This document shows, piece by piece, positions 1-11,525 of a stretch of 64,000 bases of DNA; positions within the stretch are counted from its first letter, which is position 1; every line of letters begins with the position of its first letter. Location of the stretch: the NCBI GenBank assembly GCA_949130485.1, contig OX422196.1, positions 275,001 to 339,000 on the forward strand, written 5' to 3'. The position numbers were made by a program, and so were the translations under genes. Source of the DNA: Agelas oroides. Lineage: Eukaryota > Porifera > Demospongiae > Agelasida > Agelasidae. The notes beneath the pieces are model-generated. The model saw nothing but the letters and a program-made list of their open reading frames with translations, was not told where the DNA came from and made no database searches.

Positions 1-314
1 CGTCGAGTGACGAAATATTTCGCCAAAATTTAAAACATGAATTATTTTTACCACGAAAATTTCCCGATCTACGGTACATTTTGACCCCAAGGGTGTGCAG
101 ATTCCACTGTATATGATATGTAATACATAGCTGAATACATGGTGCACCTCCCAGCAGGAATAATTTTCTTACATATTAGGCCAACTTGGTTGGACCATGA
201 GAGGTCGATCTGTAGAAAAGTTAGGATACTTTACAGAAAGTTTGAAGTGTTTTTAGAGTGTATCTAGCAAAAAGAAGCACAGACAAGGCAGTTTTGCACA
301 GTTTGAATAATGCC

Positions 315-383
315 AATGTGTTAACCTCTCATACCAATGTGTTAACCTCTCATACCAATGTGTTAACCTCTCATACCAATGTG
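315..383. repeat. 21-bp tandem repeat, three copies
   Basis: Three head-to-tail copies of a 21-base unit (core ttaacctctcataccaat) lie directly upstream of the first visible DAAM exon. The last copy merges into the splice acceptor (ccaatgtgcag). Bases 1-314 look like upstream DAAM intron; I see no exon in them. Confidence 0.9.
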
Positions 384-386
384 CAG

Positions 387-2045
387 AATACCAAGGTACA
401 GTCAGAGGCTAAAAGCACTGTACTTCATGAGGACTCGAGATGAGCGTATAGGAGACATCAAGCCACAAGCAGAGGACGTGCTGTTTGGCTGCCGAGAGGT
501 TGTGAGCAGCCAGAAGCTACGCAAAGTCTTGGAAGTTGTGCTGGCATTCGGGAACTTTATGAACCGTGGAAACAGAGGAAACGCGTTTGGATTCAAGCTA
601 GCCAGTTTGAACAGGATCTCAGACACCAAGTCTAGCACTGATAAAGACATAACACTGCTACACTACCTCATCAAAACACTCGAGTCAAAGGTGGGTGTGG
701 CAGTCACATGATAATCACATGCATGACTTGTGTGTGCGTGGCAGTCACATGATAATCACATGCATGACTTGTGTGTGCGTGGCAGTCACATGATAATCAC
801 ATGCATGACGTGTGTGCGTGGCAGTCACATGATAATCACATGCATGACGTGTGTGTGTGTGATGGTGTGGACTTTATCTCTGTTGCTACAGTTTCCAGAT
901 GTGCTGAGTCTGGAGACTGAACTGCCTCACATAAAGAGTGCAGCAAAAGTAGAGTGAGTTGGACTAGAGCTTATTCGAAAACTTGTGCAGAATATAACCC
1001 CCTCCTCTCCATCCCCCTCCTCCCCTCCCACTTCCCACACACCCACACACAACCCTCTCCAGCTGGAAGGAGCTAGAGAAAGATTTTTTGCAGTTTAAGT
1101 CAGAGCTGTGGGAGCTCCAGCAAGAGGTAGAGTACCATAAGCACCATCCCAGCAGGGAGCCAGACGATCACTTTGTGCCTGCCATGGAGGGTTTTGCAGC
1201 CAGTACGGTGACCTCCTGTGCCAAGCTGGAGGCCATAATTGGCCAGATGAAAAGTCAGGTGAGGTAGGCCATGTGATGGTCATGTGACTTAAGTGATGTG
1301 ACTGGTGGTTATATGTAGGGTGCGATTGTCGTGGAGTGCAGAAGCAAGTCTTAAGACTGTCATTTTCTCTTTGTACTGCAGTTTATGCAGACGCTGTCGT
1401 TCTTTGGGGAAGACCCCACAGAGATGTCCACTGACGAGTTCTTTGGCATATTCTCCACTTTCCTCCAGTCCTTCTCTGTAAGCTCAACACAGCTGCATGG
1501 CGCACTGCTGCTATAATGAATCATACTTTGTGTTCCAGGAAGCCCACGTGGAACTTGTTACAGCTCGCAAGAAACGTGAAGAAGAACTGAAGAGAAAAGA
1601 GGAAATGGTGGGTAACGATAATGTGGTGTTCCGCTGTGACATCATAAGCCACACCCCTTCCCTCTTCCTCCTCCCCCTCTCCTCTCTTCTCCTTCCCTCT
1701 CCCCCCCTCCTCCCTTTTCCTCCCCTTCTCCTCTCTCCTCCCTCTTCCTCCCCTCCACATGCACAGGAGAGGCAGAAAGAACTCACTCTGAAGCGAAGAA
1801 GGAGTCGGCAGCAGCTAGCCGGGACAGAACACGCAATCGGCTCAGAATATGCTGACAATGCAGAATTTGACGAGCTAATAACAGCTCTAAAGACAGGCGC
1901 CTACTTTGACACATATGCCAGGCGTAGAGGGAAGCGTAACAGCGGGGTGATGGTGAGCCCACGAAACTCAAGGCTACTGGAGTTCAGCCGAGAGCGGCCA
2001 CCCAGTGTCGCAGACTCCACTGCCCCCCTCCATGAACCCTACTGA
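387..2045 (+). CDS. DAAM: DAAM-type diaphanous formin, C-terminal part (FH2 end plus DAD)
   Basis: This is the 3' end of a formin that nucleates and elongates actin filaments and in animals acts downstream of Dishevelled and Rho. Exons read as 387-690, 892-953, 1063-1258, 1382-1477, 1539-1607 and 1767-2045, all GT-AG and in phase. Exon 1 carries the conserved FH2 core with VVLAFGNFMNRGNRGNAFGF and the DAAM-like DTKSSTDK and ITLLHYL. Later exons give SLETELPHIKSAAKV, the coiled region, DEFFGIFSTFLQ, a basic helix rich in KKREEELKRKEE, and then a DAD-like segment (FDELITALKTG followed by RRRGKR). The gene ends HEPY-stop. Order and motifs match DAAM1/2 better than DIAPH or FMNL. The GBD, FH1 and FH2 start lie off the left edge. 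The last intron is an expanded CT-rich tract running to the acceptor. Confidence 0.93.
691..858. repeat. About 40-bp tandem repeat, four copies, in a DAAM intron
   Basis: The unit (gtgtgcgtggcagtcacatg then ataatcacatgcatgact) repeats about four times with small changes and fills almost the whole intron between the first two visible DAAM exons. The first copy begins at the splice donor. Confidence 0.9.
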
Positions 2046-2941
2046 TCACACTAGAACTCCTCTCAGTGTCACAGTCATATTAATTATTTTTATCTTTTGT
2101 AAACCTGAGCCAGTGAAACTACTGGATAAACTTTTTTTATGCTTGTATATATGTACAGTGTGTATCACAACATATATCATGTGCAGTTGGTCCCAGCAAT
2201 TTTATTTCAAGGAGGTTATGTGTTATAGCTGCCTACATCTAGCCTCATTCCCATTCTCTTGTGCATGGCCTGGGAATGAGGTCACCTGCTGCTTCTCCAC
2301 AAGGTTTGGTTTTGTTCCCAGGCTCTGAGTCCCTACACCTTTACTACTAGTGATAGAAGGTAGTTGAGGCCTGGGAGCAAGACTATAGTATCCCATAATG
2401 TTGCACTCACCACCAATGCAAGGCTAGGACTATGTGATAGTGGGTGGGGCTGTACATAATCAACTTGCACCATCTTATGCCAGGGCCGTAGCCATCAGAT
2501 TTTGAGTGGTCAGGTTACTAGTGCATGTGTAAGCATAGGGAGGTCTGGGGGTATGCCCCCAGAAAATTTTGGAATTTAGATGCTCTGAGGTTGTGCTTCT
2601 GAGACCATTCTTGGGACAAAAGGATGCTTCTCAATACCAGAATGTATGCACATGCCTTGTTGGGGTGTTAATTCCGGAAATAACCCATTAGCTACACATC
2701 TATAAAGGAAATCGTAAACCACAGATCCATAGATAGTAGAGTGTTCATGTCAATGAATGTGGATCAAGTTAGCCATACATAGCTACAGGTAGTGAACACT
2801 TACAAAATGACGCACCATCAAGTATGTAGTTGTGGCTAGCAGGTAGCATTACTGTGACCCTGTTGTGAGGATTCTGATGAACACTATCAGAGTTCACGTT
2901 TTCAGCACTAAACTATATAGCTACACAGCCGTCTGATTCAT
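2046..2941. other. Intergenic region with repeat fragments
   Basis: No gene seen. Around 2240-2285 is a small inverted repeat (cctcattccca and tgggaatgagg arms), related to the larger palindrome at 62679. Around 2480-2575 is a segment beginning ccagggccgtagcca and containing gggggtatgcccccag, which resembles a degenerate MITE. The rest is AT-rich spacer before receptor copy 1. Confidence 0.5.
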
Positions 2942-4723
2942 ATGGCTCTACAAGTTGAGGGATGGGACTTTTTGCAGCTGGCATGTCTCCTTTGTGTGGC
3001 AACTGTAAGTCTGAGGCTCTCCTTCACGATGTGCACATGCTTCATGTCCTGGCACTGCTACCTCACTGTAATACTGCTAGGTGTGTGTGGAGGCAGACTA
3101 CCGACTGGAGGTTCTGTTCCTCAGACTAGCCAACCCAACTGGGATGTGTGGAGATCCTCGGTGTGCAGCCAACCAAGGATGCTGTGACAGTCCACCACCA
3201 TGTGCAGGACAGTGTGGCTACCATCCCAGGTTCTGTGTGAGACCACTCAGCACCACGTCCAACTACAACTCAGACTGCATCATGAGAATAACTTTCACAA
3301 ACTATGCTATAAATGCTGACAATCTTATCTTTGAAACTGGCAATATTACCTTTCTAGGAACACCAAACCCTGCTGTCTTTACTGGATCAAGGTGGCCAGT
3401 AAGTTCATGGTACATTAACTTAGTATTCACAGTACACACTCATACTCAAAAACAGATTGTTATGACAGTGAAGCCTAGCAGCCCTCCCTCCTCTCTCCAC
3501 CCTCCTCTCCCTTCCTCCTCTTCCTCCCTCCCTCCCTCCTCTCCCTCCTCTCCCTCCTCTCCCTCCTCTCCCTCCTCTCCCTCCTTCCTCTCCCTCCCTT
3601 TTCAACCAGGGAGACATACAGTTGTTCATGGAGGTGTATGACCTTGACAATGGCTTTGATGTGGAACTGGTGGACAAGTTTGTTGTGGATGTGAATGTTT
3701 CAGTTGGATCCAACATCACCATAAACAGCACTGGAGTCTTTGGTCTCATGGAACTGCAAGTGAACTTCCGAGTGATGTGTGCAGTGAACTATAGAGGGAG
3801 TGACTGCAGTGTAGGTATGCTATATTGTTAACATACACCTGCTAACACAGTAGGTCTACATAGAAGTGTTTCTACTGCAGACCTTGACCGCTGTGGGCAC
3901 ACCACTCCGTGTGAGAATGGTGCAACATGCAACAATACTGGACCTGATCAGTATGAGTGTCTGTGTGCAGCAGGGTTTGAGGGAGTCAACTGTGAGAGGG
4001 AGACAGATGAGTGTGACCCCAGCCCCTGCATGAATGGAGGGACTTGCACAGTGAGTAATGAGTAATCTGGTGGATGTATACCAGCAACCATGTAGCATTG
4101 TGGCATTGTGTGTGCCACTCTATGTACCAGCAACATACCTTGTCTCCTCATTTCCAGGACCTGCTTGCCGGCTACAATTGCAGCTGTCCTGGTGGCTTCA
4201 GTGGGACCAACTGTGACCAGGAGGAGGGTGGGTGAGAGTTGGGGTCTTACATTAGGCTGTATCACTCACTAGCTAGCCTATATCATCAATTGGTTGTAGG
4301 AATGTACACTTCTGGGACACAGTCTTCTGGGACACTCTTCTAGGACCGTATCTTCTGGGACCGTATCTTCTGGCACGCAGCCTTTTGAGACACTGCTGGC
4401 ACCAGTGACCGGTGGAGTGACAGGAGGAACACTGCTGTTACTTGTTATCATTGTAGTCATCGTGACTGTGGCTACGTGGATGTGTGTCAGACAGAGAAAT
4501 GCTGTTTTGAAGGGTCAGTAAGCATGCAGGCTCACCATGGCAGTATAATCTGTTCATCACCTCATCTCTCACAGGCCACTCCCCACCCCAGGAAGACATT
4601 GTCCTCCAGCCCAACCCAGTATATGGGGTAGCTGGACTGCAAGACTCCCAAGACTACTATGCATTGGACCACACCCACAAGATCAGTGGAGATATGGATG
4701 ACACCTACAATGATGTCAACTAG
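2942..4723 (+). CDS. Delta-like EGF receptor, array copy 1 (most degenerate; possible pseudogene)
   Basis: Exons by comparison with the other copies: 2942-3004 (signal peptide), 3081-3398 (MNNL-like: YRLEVLFLRLANPTGMCGD), 3610-3814, 3881-4050 and 4158-4227 (two EGF repeats), about 4300-4513 (membrane helix), 4575-4723 (tail with NPVYGV, YYAL and a terminal YNDVN). Several faults are visible. The ATG used by the other copies is out of frame here (extra T in the following T run), but an upstream ATG at 2942 gives a longer in-frame signal peptide. Exon 3 lacks about 30 residues of the DSL-like module with four of its six cysteines. Splicing at the sites used by other copies meets TAG at 4341-4343 before the membrane helix; a downstream donor (gg|gtgaga) and acceptor (cacag, exon from 4323) would restore the frame. 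The intron before exon 3 has a CT-rich expansion. Confidence 0.75.
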
Positions 4724-5159
4724 AAATGTATTTCCTTATGTTTACACGAGACACCAATGTAGCTACACACATACAATGAACTGCCAGATGTTGTAACACT
4801 TTAAAAAAACATCTGACATACCACAATAATGATGCTATTACAGAACACATGATCAAATACATGATGATGCTAACATTGAATCATGAGGAAACTGGGTCTG
4901 TCTCAAAGCCAGAACTTGATCGTGTCCATCTAGAGACGGCTATCCTCACTATATATACCATATATGGTTAACTTGTTTCATGGGATCATAGTGGAATAGC
5001 AGAGAGGGAAATTATACAAGCAGAGTATAACACAGGATGTGGTCAATCTGGTTGTCAAGTCTGTTTCATTTGCTGAGTAGAATAGTTTGAGTTTCCAGCA
5101 ATAAACTGGCTATCTAGCCACACCAGCCATCTACAAACTGAAGAGCTAGCTACTTTGAG

Positions 5160-7416
5160 ATGGGACCTTTGCAGCTGGTGTGTCTCCTTTGTGTGGCAAC
5201 TGTAAGTCTGAGGCTCTCCTTCATGATGTGCACATGCTTCATGTCCTGGCACTGCCACCATCACTGTAATACTGCTAGGTGTGTGTGTGGAGGCAGACTA
5301 CAGACTGGAGGTTCTGTTCCTCAGTTTCAACAACCCAACTGGGATGTGTGGAGATCCTCGGTGTGCAGCCAACAAAGGATGCTGTGACAGTCCACCACCA
5401 TGTGCAGGACAGTGTGCCTACCATCCCAGGTTCTGTGTGAGACCACTCAGCACCACGTCCAATTCCAGCTCAGACTGCCTCCAGAGAATAACTGGCACAA
5501 ACTTTGGTTCAAGTACGCCAAATGACTTTCTTACCTTTGATGATAACTTCTTTGGAACACCAAACGCTGCTGTCTTCACTGGACCTAGGTGGCCAGTAAG
5601 TTGATGGTAGATTAACTTAGTATTCACAATACACACTCACACTCTCCTCACATGCCACAGGGAGGCATACAGCTGTTCATGGAGGTGTATGACATTGAAC
5701 AAACTGGCTTTGATGGTGAACTGGTGGACAGGTTTGCTGTGGATGTGAATGTTTCAGTTGGATCCAACATCACCACTGACAGCACTGGAGTCTTTGGTCT
5801 CATGGAACTGCAAGTGAACTTCCGAGTGATGTGTGTGGAGGACTTCTTTGTCCTGGATTGTGCCACCTGCTCTGGGGTCAACAGGAACCCTGGTACAAAC
5901 TGCTCCACATGTCTGACAGGCTATGGAGGAAGTGACTGCACTGTGGGTAGGTTATATCTGCCAATATAGCTGGCCAACTAACATGATAGTACCTATACTA
6001 CTGCAGACCTTGACCATTGTGGGCACACCACTCCGTGTGAGAATGGTGCAACATGCAACAATACTGGACCTGATCAGTATGAGTGTCTGTGTGCAGCAGG
6101 GTTTGAGGGAGTCAACTGTGAGAGGGAGACAGATGAGTGTGATCCCAACCCCTGCATGAATGGAGGGACTTGCACAGTGAGTTGTTGTAGCTGTGACACT
6201 ATCTTCTGTGGTATACATAGCTACAGTGTTGACCTGTTAGCTACCTTCTTCCTGTTTTCCTGTATATCAGCAACCATGCAGCATTGTAGCACTGTGTGTC
6301 ACTATACATACCAGCAACATACACTGTCTCCCTCATTTCCAGGACCTTCTGGCAGACTACAACTGCAGCTGTCCTGGTGGCTTCAGTGGGACCAACTGTG
6401 ACCAGGAGCCGGGTGAGTGTGGATGGGTGAGAGTTGGAACAGACATTCTTCATGCAACTGATGTTTGCCATTCATTGACCAGCTCCAGTGCTCAACTCAA
6501 AACAAAGAAAGTACATCAAAAACGATGATACAAATACATGACGATGCTGACATTGAAGCACAAGGAAACTGGGTCTATCTCAAGCCAGAACTTAATTGCG
6601 TCATTAATGACATTATATACACCTGCTTTATAATTGCTTGTAGGTACACCATCTTCTAGGACACTGTCTTCTGGTACACTGCTGGCACCAGTGATTGGTG
6701 GAGTGGTGGGAGGGCTGCTGTTACTTGTTATCATTGTAGTCATCCTGACTGTGGCTACATGGATGTGTGTCAGACAGAGAAATGCTGTTTTGAAGGGTCA
6801 GTAAGCATGCAACCTCACCATGGTAGTATATTATCTGTTCATCACCTCATCTCATCTCTCACAGGCCATCCCTCACCCCAGGAAGACATTGACCTCAAGC
6901 CCAACCCAGTGTATGGGGTAGCTGGCAGTGGTATGTACTAACTCTCTTGCAGGTATCGGTCTCAGGTGAAGGTCATGGATATTATCTTATATTTCTCACA
7001 GACCACCCCCCACCCCAGGGAGACATTGACCTCCAGCCCAACCCAGTGTATGGGGTAGCTGGCAGTGGTATGTACTAACTCTCTTGCAGGTATCGGTCTC
7101 AGGTGAAGGTCATGGATATTTCTCACAGACCACCCCCCACCCCAGGGAGACATTGACCTCCAGCCCAACCCAGTGTATGGGGTAGCTGGCAGTGGTATGT
7201 ACTAAACGGATGCCAGCTCATGATCAGGTGAAGCTGTGAAGGTGATGGATTGTCTCATCTTCTGCAGGCCACCCCCCACCCCAGGAAGACATTGACCTCC
7301 AGCCCAACCCAGTGTATGGGGTAGCTGCACCACAACAGTCCCAAGACTACTATGCATTGGACCACATCCACAAGACTAGTGGAGACATAAATGACACTTA
7401 TGAATATGTGAACTAG
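5160..7416 (+). CDS. Delta-like EGF receptor, array copy 2 (four NPVY tail exons)
   Basis: Exons: 5160-5201 (MGPLQLVCLLCVAT signal peptide), 5279/5281-5595 (MNNL-like), 5661-5946 (DSL-like, six cysteines: C-x8-C-x2-C-x10-C-x2-C-x8-C), 6007-6176 and 6343-6412 (EGF1, EGF2), 6644-6796 (stalk, helix APVIGGVVGGLLLLVIIVVI, then CVRQRN), and tail exons 6865-6930, 7002-7067, 7129-7194 and 7268-7416. Every intron from exon 3 onward is phase-consistent. The tail is unusual: one 22-codon exon encoding a PNPVYGV motif appears three times in tandem before the terminal exon, which holds a fourth. All are flanked by phase 1 sites, so the tail could carry four NPVY motifs plus YYAL and YEYVN. The exon 2 acceptor is followed by one extra GT dinucleotide compared with the other copies, which breaks the signal peptide-MNNL frame if spliced at the equivalent site. 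Confidence 0.85.
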
Positions 7417-7784
7417 AAAATATATTTCACTATATAATTAGCTATGTTGGGACACCAATGTACACACACAATACTGAATGCAATGAACAAACATCTGACA
7501 TACCACAATAATGATGCTATTACAGAACACATGGCCAGGACAGTGGTACAAATACATGATGATGCTGACGAGGAAACTGGGTCTATCTCAAGCCAGAACT
7601 TGATTGTGTCCATATGCAAGAGACGGCTGCTACTATCTACATAGTTATACAAAACAAGTTGGTAATCAAGCTGCATTCGTATTGGACCATTTTGTGCTCC
7701 TTGCTATAATCTGTAAACACCAGCAGTATAAGTGTAAATGAGTATCCTCCATATATGGGCAACTTGATTCATGGAGATCATCAT

Positions 7785-7925
7785 AGGCGTAGGAACCGAG
7801 GGGGGGGGGGCACCGAGGGCATGTGCCCCCCCCCCCAAGTTTACATAAATTGTTATATTAATTGCTCACTACTCTATGTATAGTTTGAAACTGTGCCCCC
7901 CCAATCGAAAAGTCTTTCCTACGCC
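7785..7925. mobile_element. MITE-like element, copy A
   Basis: Short element with terminal inverted repeats aggcgtaggaa and ttcctacgcc, an internal poly-G/poly-C hairpin (gaggggggggg... cccccccccc) and no coding capacity. It sits in the 5' flank of receptor copy 3 and recurs at the same place before copies 4 and 5, but not before copy 2, so it moved with the array unit. Confidence 0.75.
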
Positions 7926-8147
7926 ACTGATCATAGTGGAGTAGCTACAATATAGAAAGAGGCAATGTACAAAAATTAGCTGTACAAGTTGTAACAAGCC
8001 GAGCATAACAGGATGTGGTCATTGTCATAACGGTTGTGTCAAGTCTGTTTCATTTGCTGAGTAGAATAGTTTGAGTTTCCAGCAATAAACTGGCTATCTA
8101 GCCACACCATGCAGCCATCTGCAAACTGAAGAGCTAGCTACTTTGAG

Positions 8148-10204
8148 ATGGGACCTTTGCAGCTGGTGTGTCTCCTTTGTGTGGCAACTGTAAGTCTGAG
8201 GCTCTCCTTGATGATGTGCACATGCTTCATGTCCTGGCACTGCCACCATCACTGTAATACTGCTAGGTGTGTGTGGAGGCAGACTACCGACTGGAGGTTC
8301 TGTTCCTCAGACTAGCCAACCCGACTGGGATGTGTGGAGATCCTCAGTGTGCAGCCAACCAAGGATGTTGTGACAGTCCACTACCATGTGCAGGACAGTG
8401 TGGCTACCATCCCAGGTTCTGTGTGAGACCACTCGGTACCACGTCCAATTCCAGCTCAGACTGCCTCCAACCAATAACTTTCACAAACTTTGGTGTAAGT
8501 AGGGATCCTGACTTTCTTGCCTTTGAGATTGGCAATGATGACTTCATTGGAACACCAAACCCTGCTGTCTTCACTGGACCTAGGTGGCCAGTAAGTTGAT
8601 GGGTACGTTAACTTAGTTATTCACAGTACACACTCATACCCTCCTCACATGCCACAGGGAGGCATACAGCTGTTCATGGAGGTGTATGACCTTGACAATG
8701 GCTTGGCTGTGGAACTGGTGGACAGGTTTGCTGTGGATGTGAATGTTTCAGTTGGATCCAACATCACCATAAACAGCACTGGAGTCTTTGGTCTCATGCA
8801 ACTGCAAGTGAACTTCCGAGTGATGTGTGTGGAGGACTTCTTTGTCCTGGACTGTGCCACCTGCTCTGGGGTCAACAGGGACCCCTCTACAAAGTGCTCC
8901 ACATGTCTGACAGGCTATGGAGGAAGTGACTGCACTGTGGGTAGGTTATACCATACCTAGTCGTGTTCCCAGGCCATTACAAAGAAATGCCAAATGGCCT
9001 AGGTACGAGGCTATACCATACTTGATCAAACCTGTCAGCAAATTAGCTAACACAACAGTCTACTGCAGACCTTGACCGCTGTGGACACACCACTCCATGT
9101 GAGAATGGTGCAACATGCAACAATACTGGACCTGATCAGTATGAGTGTCTGTGTGCAGCAGGGTTTGAGGGACTCAACTGTGAGAGGGAGACAGATGAGT
9201 GTGATCCCAACCCCTGCATGAATGGAGGGACTTGCACAGTGAGTTGTTGTAGCTGTTACACTATCTTCTGTGGTATACATAGCTACAGTGTTGACCTGTT
9301 AGATACCTTCTTCCTGTTTTCCTGTATACCAGCAACCATGTAGCATATTACTGTGTGTCACATGATGATGCTGACATTGAATCAGAAGGAAACTGGGTTT
9401 ATCTCAAGCCAGAACTTAATTGCGTCATTAATGACATTATATACACCTGCTTTATAATTGCTCCTGGTACACCATCTTCTGGGACACTGTCTTCTGGTAC
9501 ATACCGGCTTGTCTCCTTATTTCCAGGACCTGCTTGCCGGCTACAATTGTAGCTGTCCTGGTGGATTCAGTGGGACCAACTGTGACCAGGAGGGTGAGTG
9601 TGGGAGGGTGAGGGGTGTGAAGGAGTCATAAAAGAAATTCTTCATGCAATACATGAAGCTGATGTTTGCCATTCATTGACCAGCTCCAGTGCTCAACTCA
9701 AAACAAAGAAAGTACATCAAAAATGATGATACAAATACATGATGCTGCTGACATCACGAGGAAACTGGGTCTATCTCAAGCCAGAACTTAATTGCGTCAT
9801 TAATGACATTATATACACTTGCTTTATAATTGCTTGTAGGTACACCATCTTCTGGGACACAGTCTTCTGGGACAGTGCTGGCACCAGTGATTGGTGGAGT
9901 GGTGGGAGGGATGCTGTTACTTGTTATCATTGTAGTCATCCTGACTGTGGCTACATGGATGTGTGTCAGACAGAGAAATGCTGTTTTGAAGGGTCAGTAA
10001 GCATGCAACCTCACCATGGTAGTATCGTATCTGTTCATCACCTCATCTCTCACAGGCCACCCCCCACCCCAGGAAGACATTGACCTCCAACCCAACCCAG
10101 TGTATGGGGTAGCTGCACCACAACAGTCCCAAGACTACTATGCATTGGACCACATCCACAAGACTAGTGGAGATATAAATGACACTTATGAATATGTGAA
10201 CTAG
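8148..10204 (+). CDS. Delta-like EGF receptor, array copy 3
   Basis: An apparently intact copy. Exons: 8148-8189, 8267-8590, 8658-8940, 9069-9238, 9527-9593, 9840-9992, 10056-10204. Exons 1-3 are phase 0 at their joins and later ones phase 1 or 0, as expected. The protein has a signal peptide, an MNNL-like domain with GDPQCAANQGCCDSPLPCAG, a DSL-like module (VEDFFVLDCATC), EGF repeats GHTTPCENGATC and DECDPNPCMNGGTC, a TPSSGTQSSGT stalk, a membrane helix, and a tail with one NPVY, YYAL and YEYVN-stop. Intron 3 carries a small foldback insertion (about 8957-9013). Intron 4 carries a duplicated piece of intron 5 plus the start of exon 6. By family it is a DSL-type ligand or receptor at the cell surface; the tyrosine tail suggests it also signals inward. 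Confidence 0.9.
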
Positions 10205-10230
10205 AAAATATATTTCACTGTATATTTATG

Positions 10231-11178
10231 TCAGTTTTTTTTCGCTCTCGCACCAACCAAATAACAACCAGATAGTTCTCAAGTTGGGATCAAACGTTTT
10301 GGCCACTATACAGTGGCCCTCATCAGTGTAATACAGGCAGTACAACTGCATGAGAATAAATACAGCAAGGGAAAAGTGGCGGGAATAAAAGGCGGGTGAA
10401 GAAATTTTGAAAAATAACAGGTGTAACAGAACAATATGAAAAACAAGGAGAGGGAGGAGACAGTACAGGGGATACAAGGCTGGGAGACTTGAAAATGTGT
10501 AGACGGTTTTGAAGGTGGGGGGAAGGGGGGGAGAGCTATGATGAAAGATGGCTGGTCTGTGTGATCAGCTGATCGTAGACTGTTGGTAACATGCCTCTCT
10601 CTCTGTTCAAGGGTTGTGGTTGTCTGCGGATGTGCCAACTCTCCAGGGTGCATCGCTGTTGGAGGAGGGAGCTGGCATCGATGACTTGGGCATCTGACCA
10701 ATCAATGTCATGGCCAGTGTCCATAGCATGTTCAGCAAGGGCAGAGGTCATGGAGTTGGCTGTTGTCAGGGCCCGTTTGTGTTCCTTGAGGCGGTGCATC
10801 AGAGTCCTTCCTGTCTGGCCTACATAAGTGGTGGGGCAATCACCACAAGGAACCCTGTACACCACCCCTGCCTTCTCCTCTGGTGGGACAGGGTCTTTTA
10901 CTCGAGTCAGAAGATTCTTGAATGTTTTGTGTGGTTTGAAACAGGTCCTGATGCCGAGGGGAGCCAGCACTCTTCTGACCGCCTCAGACGTGCGGTTCAC
11001 ATACGGGATGACCACGGTAGCCTCCGGGAGTGTGTTGGCCTGCTGTTGGTGTATTGGGTGGGGAAGGGTGAGGATCCGGTCAGGGTATTCATTGTTTGTC
11101 AGGGCCTCTCTGACATGGAAAAACTGACATGGATATACCGACATGGATATACCCAACCACACAGGACTCTACAAACTA
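10231..11178 (-). mobile_element. 5'-truncated Penelope-like retroelement with GIY-YIG endonuclease
   Basis: A minus-strand ORF (11162 down to 10536, 208 aa) encodes the end of a Penelope-like element: a linker with PYVNRTSEAVRRVLAPLGI and TCFKPHKT, then a GIY-YIG nuclease domain with the CxxC typical of these elements (VYRVPCGDCPTTYVGQTGR, then R and H of the catalytic core in LMHRLKEHKRA). No reverse transcriptase domain remains, so it is a 5'-truncated, non-autonomous copy. A 10-base target duplication (tatatttatg) flanks it at 10221-10230 and 11179-11188. It landed in the 3' flank of copy 3; the array repeat resumes exactly after it, so it inserted after that duplication. Confidence 0.88.
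10285..10335 (-). ncRNA. Degenerate hammerhead-ribozyme-like motif in the Penelope element
   Basis: On the minus strand the 3' part of the element reads CTGATGAG, then a perfect 7-bp stem-loop (GGCCACT-GTAT-AGTGGCC), then AAAACG. This is the layout of a hammerhead core, which is known in Penelope-like elements. The canonical GAAAC after stem II is here AAAAC, so the catalytic G12 appears mutated and self-cleavage is doubtful. Confidence 0.55.
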
Positions 11179-11525
11179 TATATTTATGTTGGGACACCAA
11201 TGTACACACACAATACTGAATGCAATGAACAAACATCTGACATACCACAATAATGATGCTACTACAGAACACATGGCCAGGACAGTGGTACAATACATGA
11301 TGATGCTGACGAGGAAACTGAGTCTATCTCAAGTCAGAACTTGATTGTGTCCATATGCAAGAGACGGCTGCTACTATCTACATAGTTATACAAAACAAGT
11401 TGGTAATCAAGCTGCATTCGTATTGCACCATTTTGTGCTCCTTGCTATAATCTGTAAACACCAGCAGTATAAGTGTAAATGAGTATCCTCCATATATGGG
11501 CAACTTGATTCATGGAGATCATCAT

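Noticed and set aside
315..383. Possible CRISPR-like array (three 21-base repeats)
   Set aside because: Direct tandem repeat without spacers, in an animal intron. The 46671-47868 block also has no spacers.
10591..11219. Plus-strand ORFs opposite the Penelope element
   Set aside because: Shadows of the minus-strand GIY-YIG ORF; no domain or splice structure.
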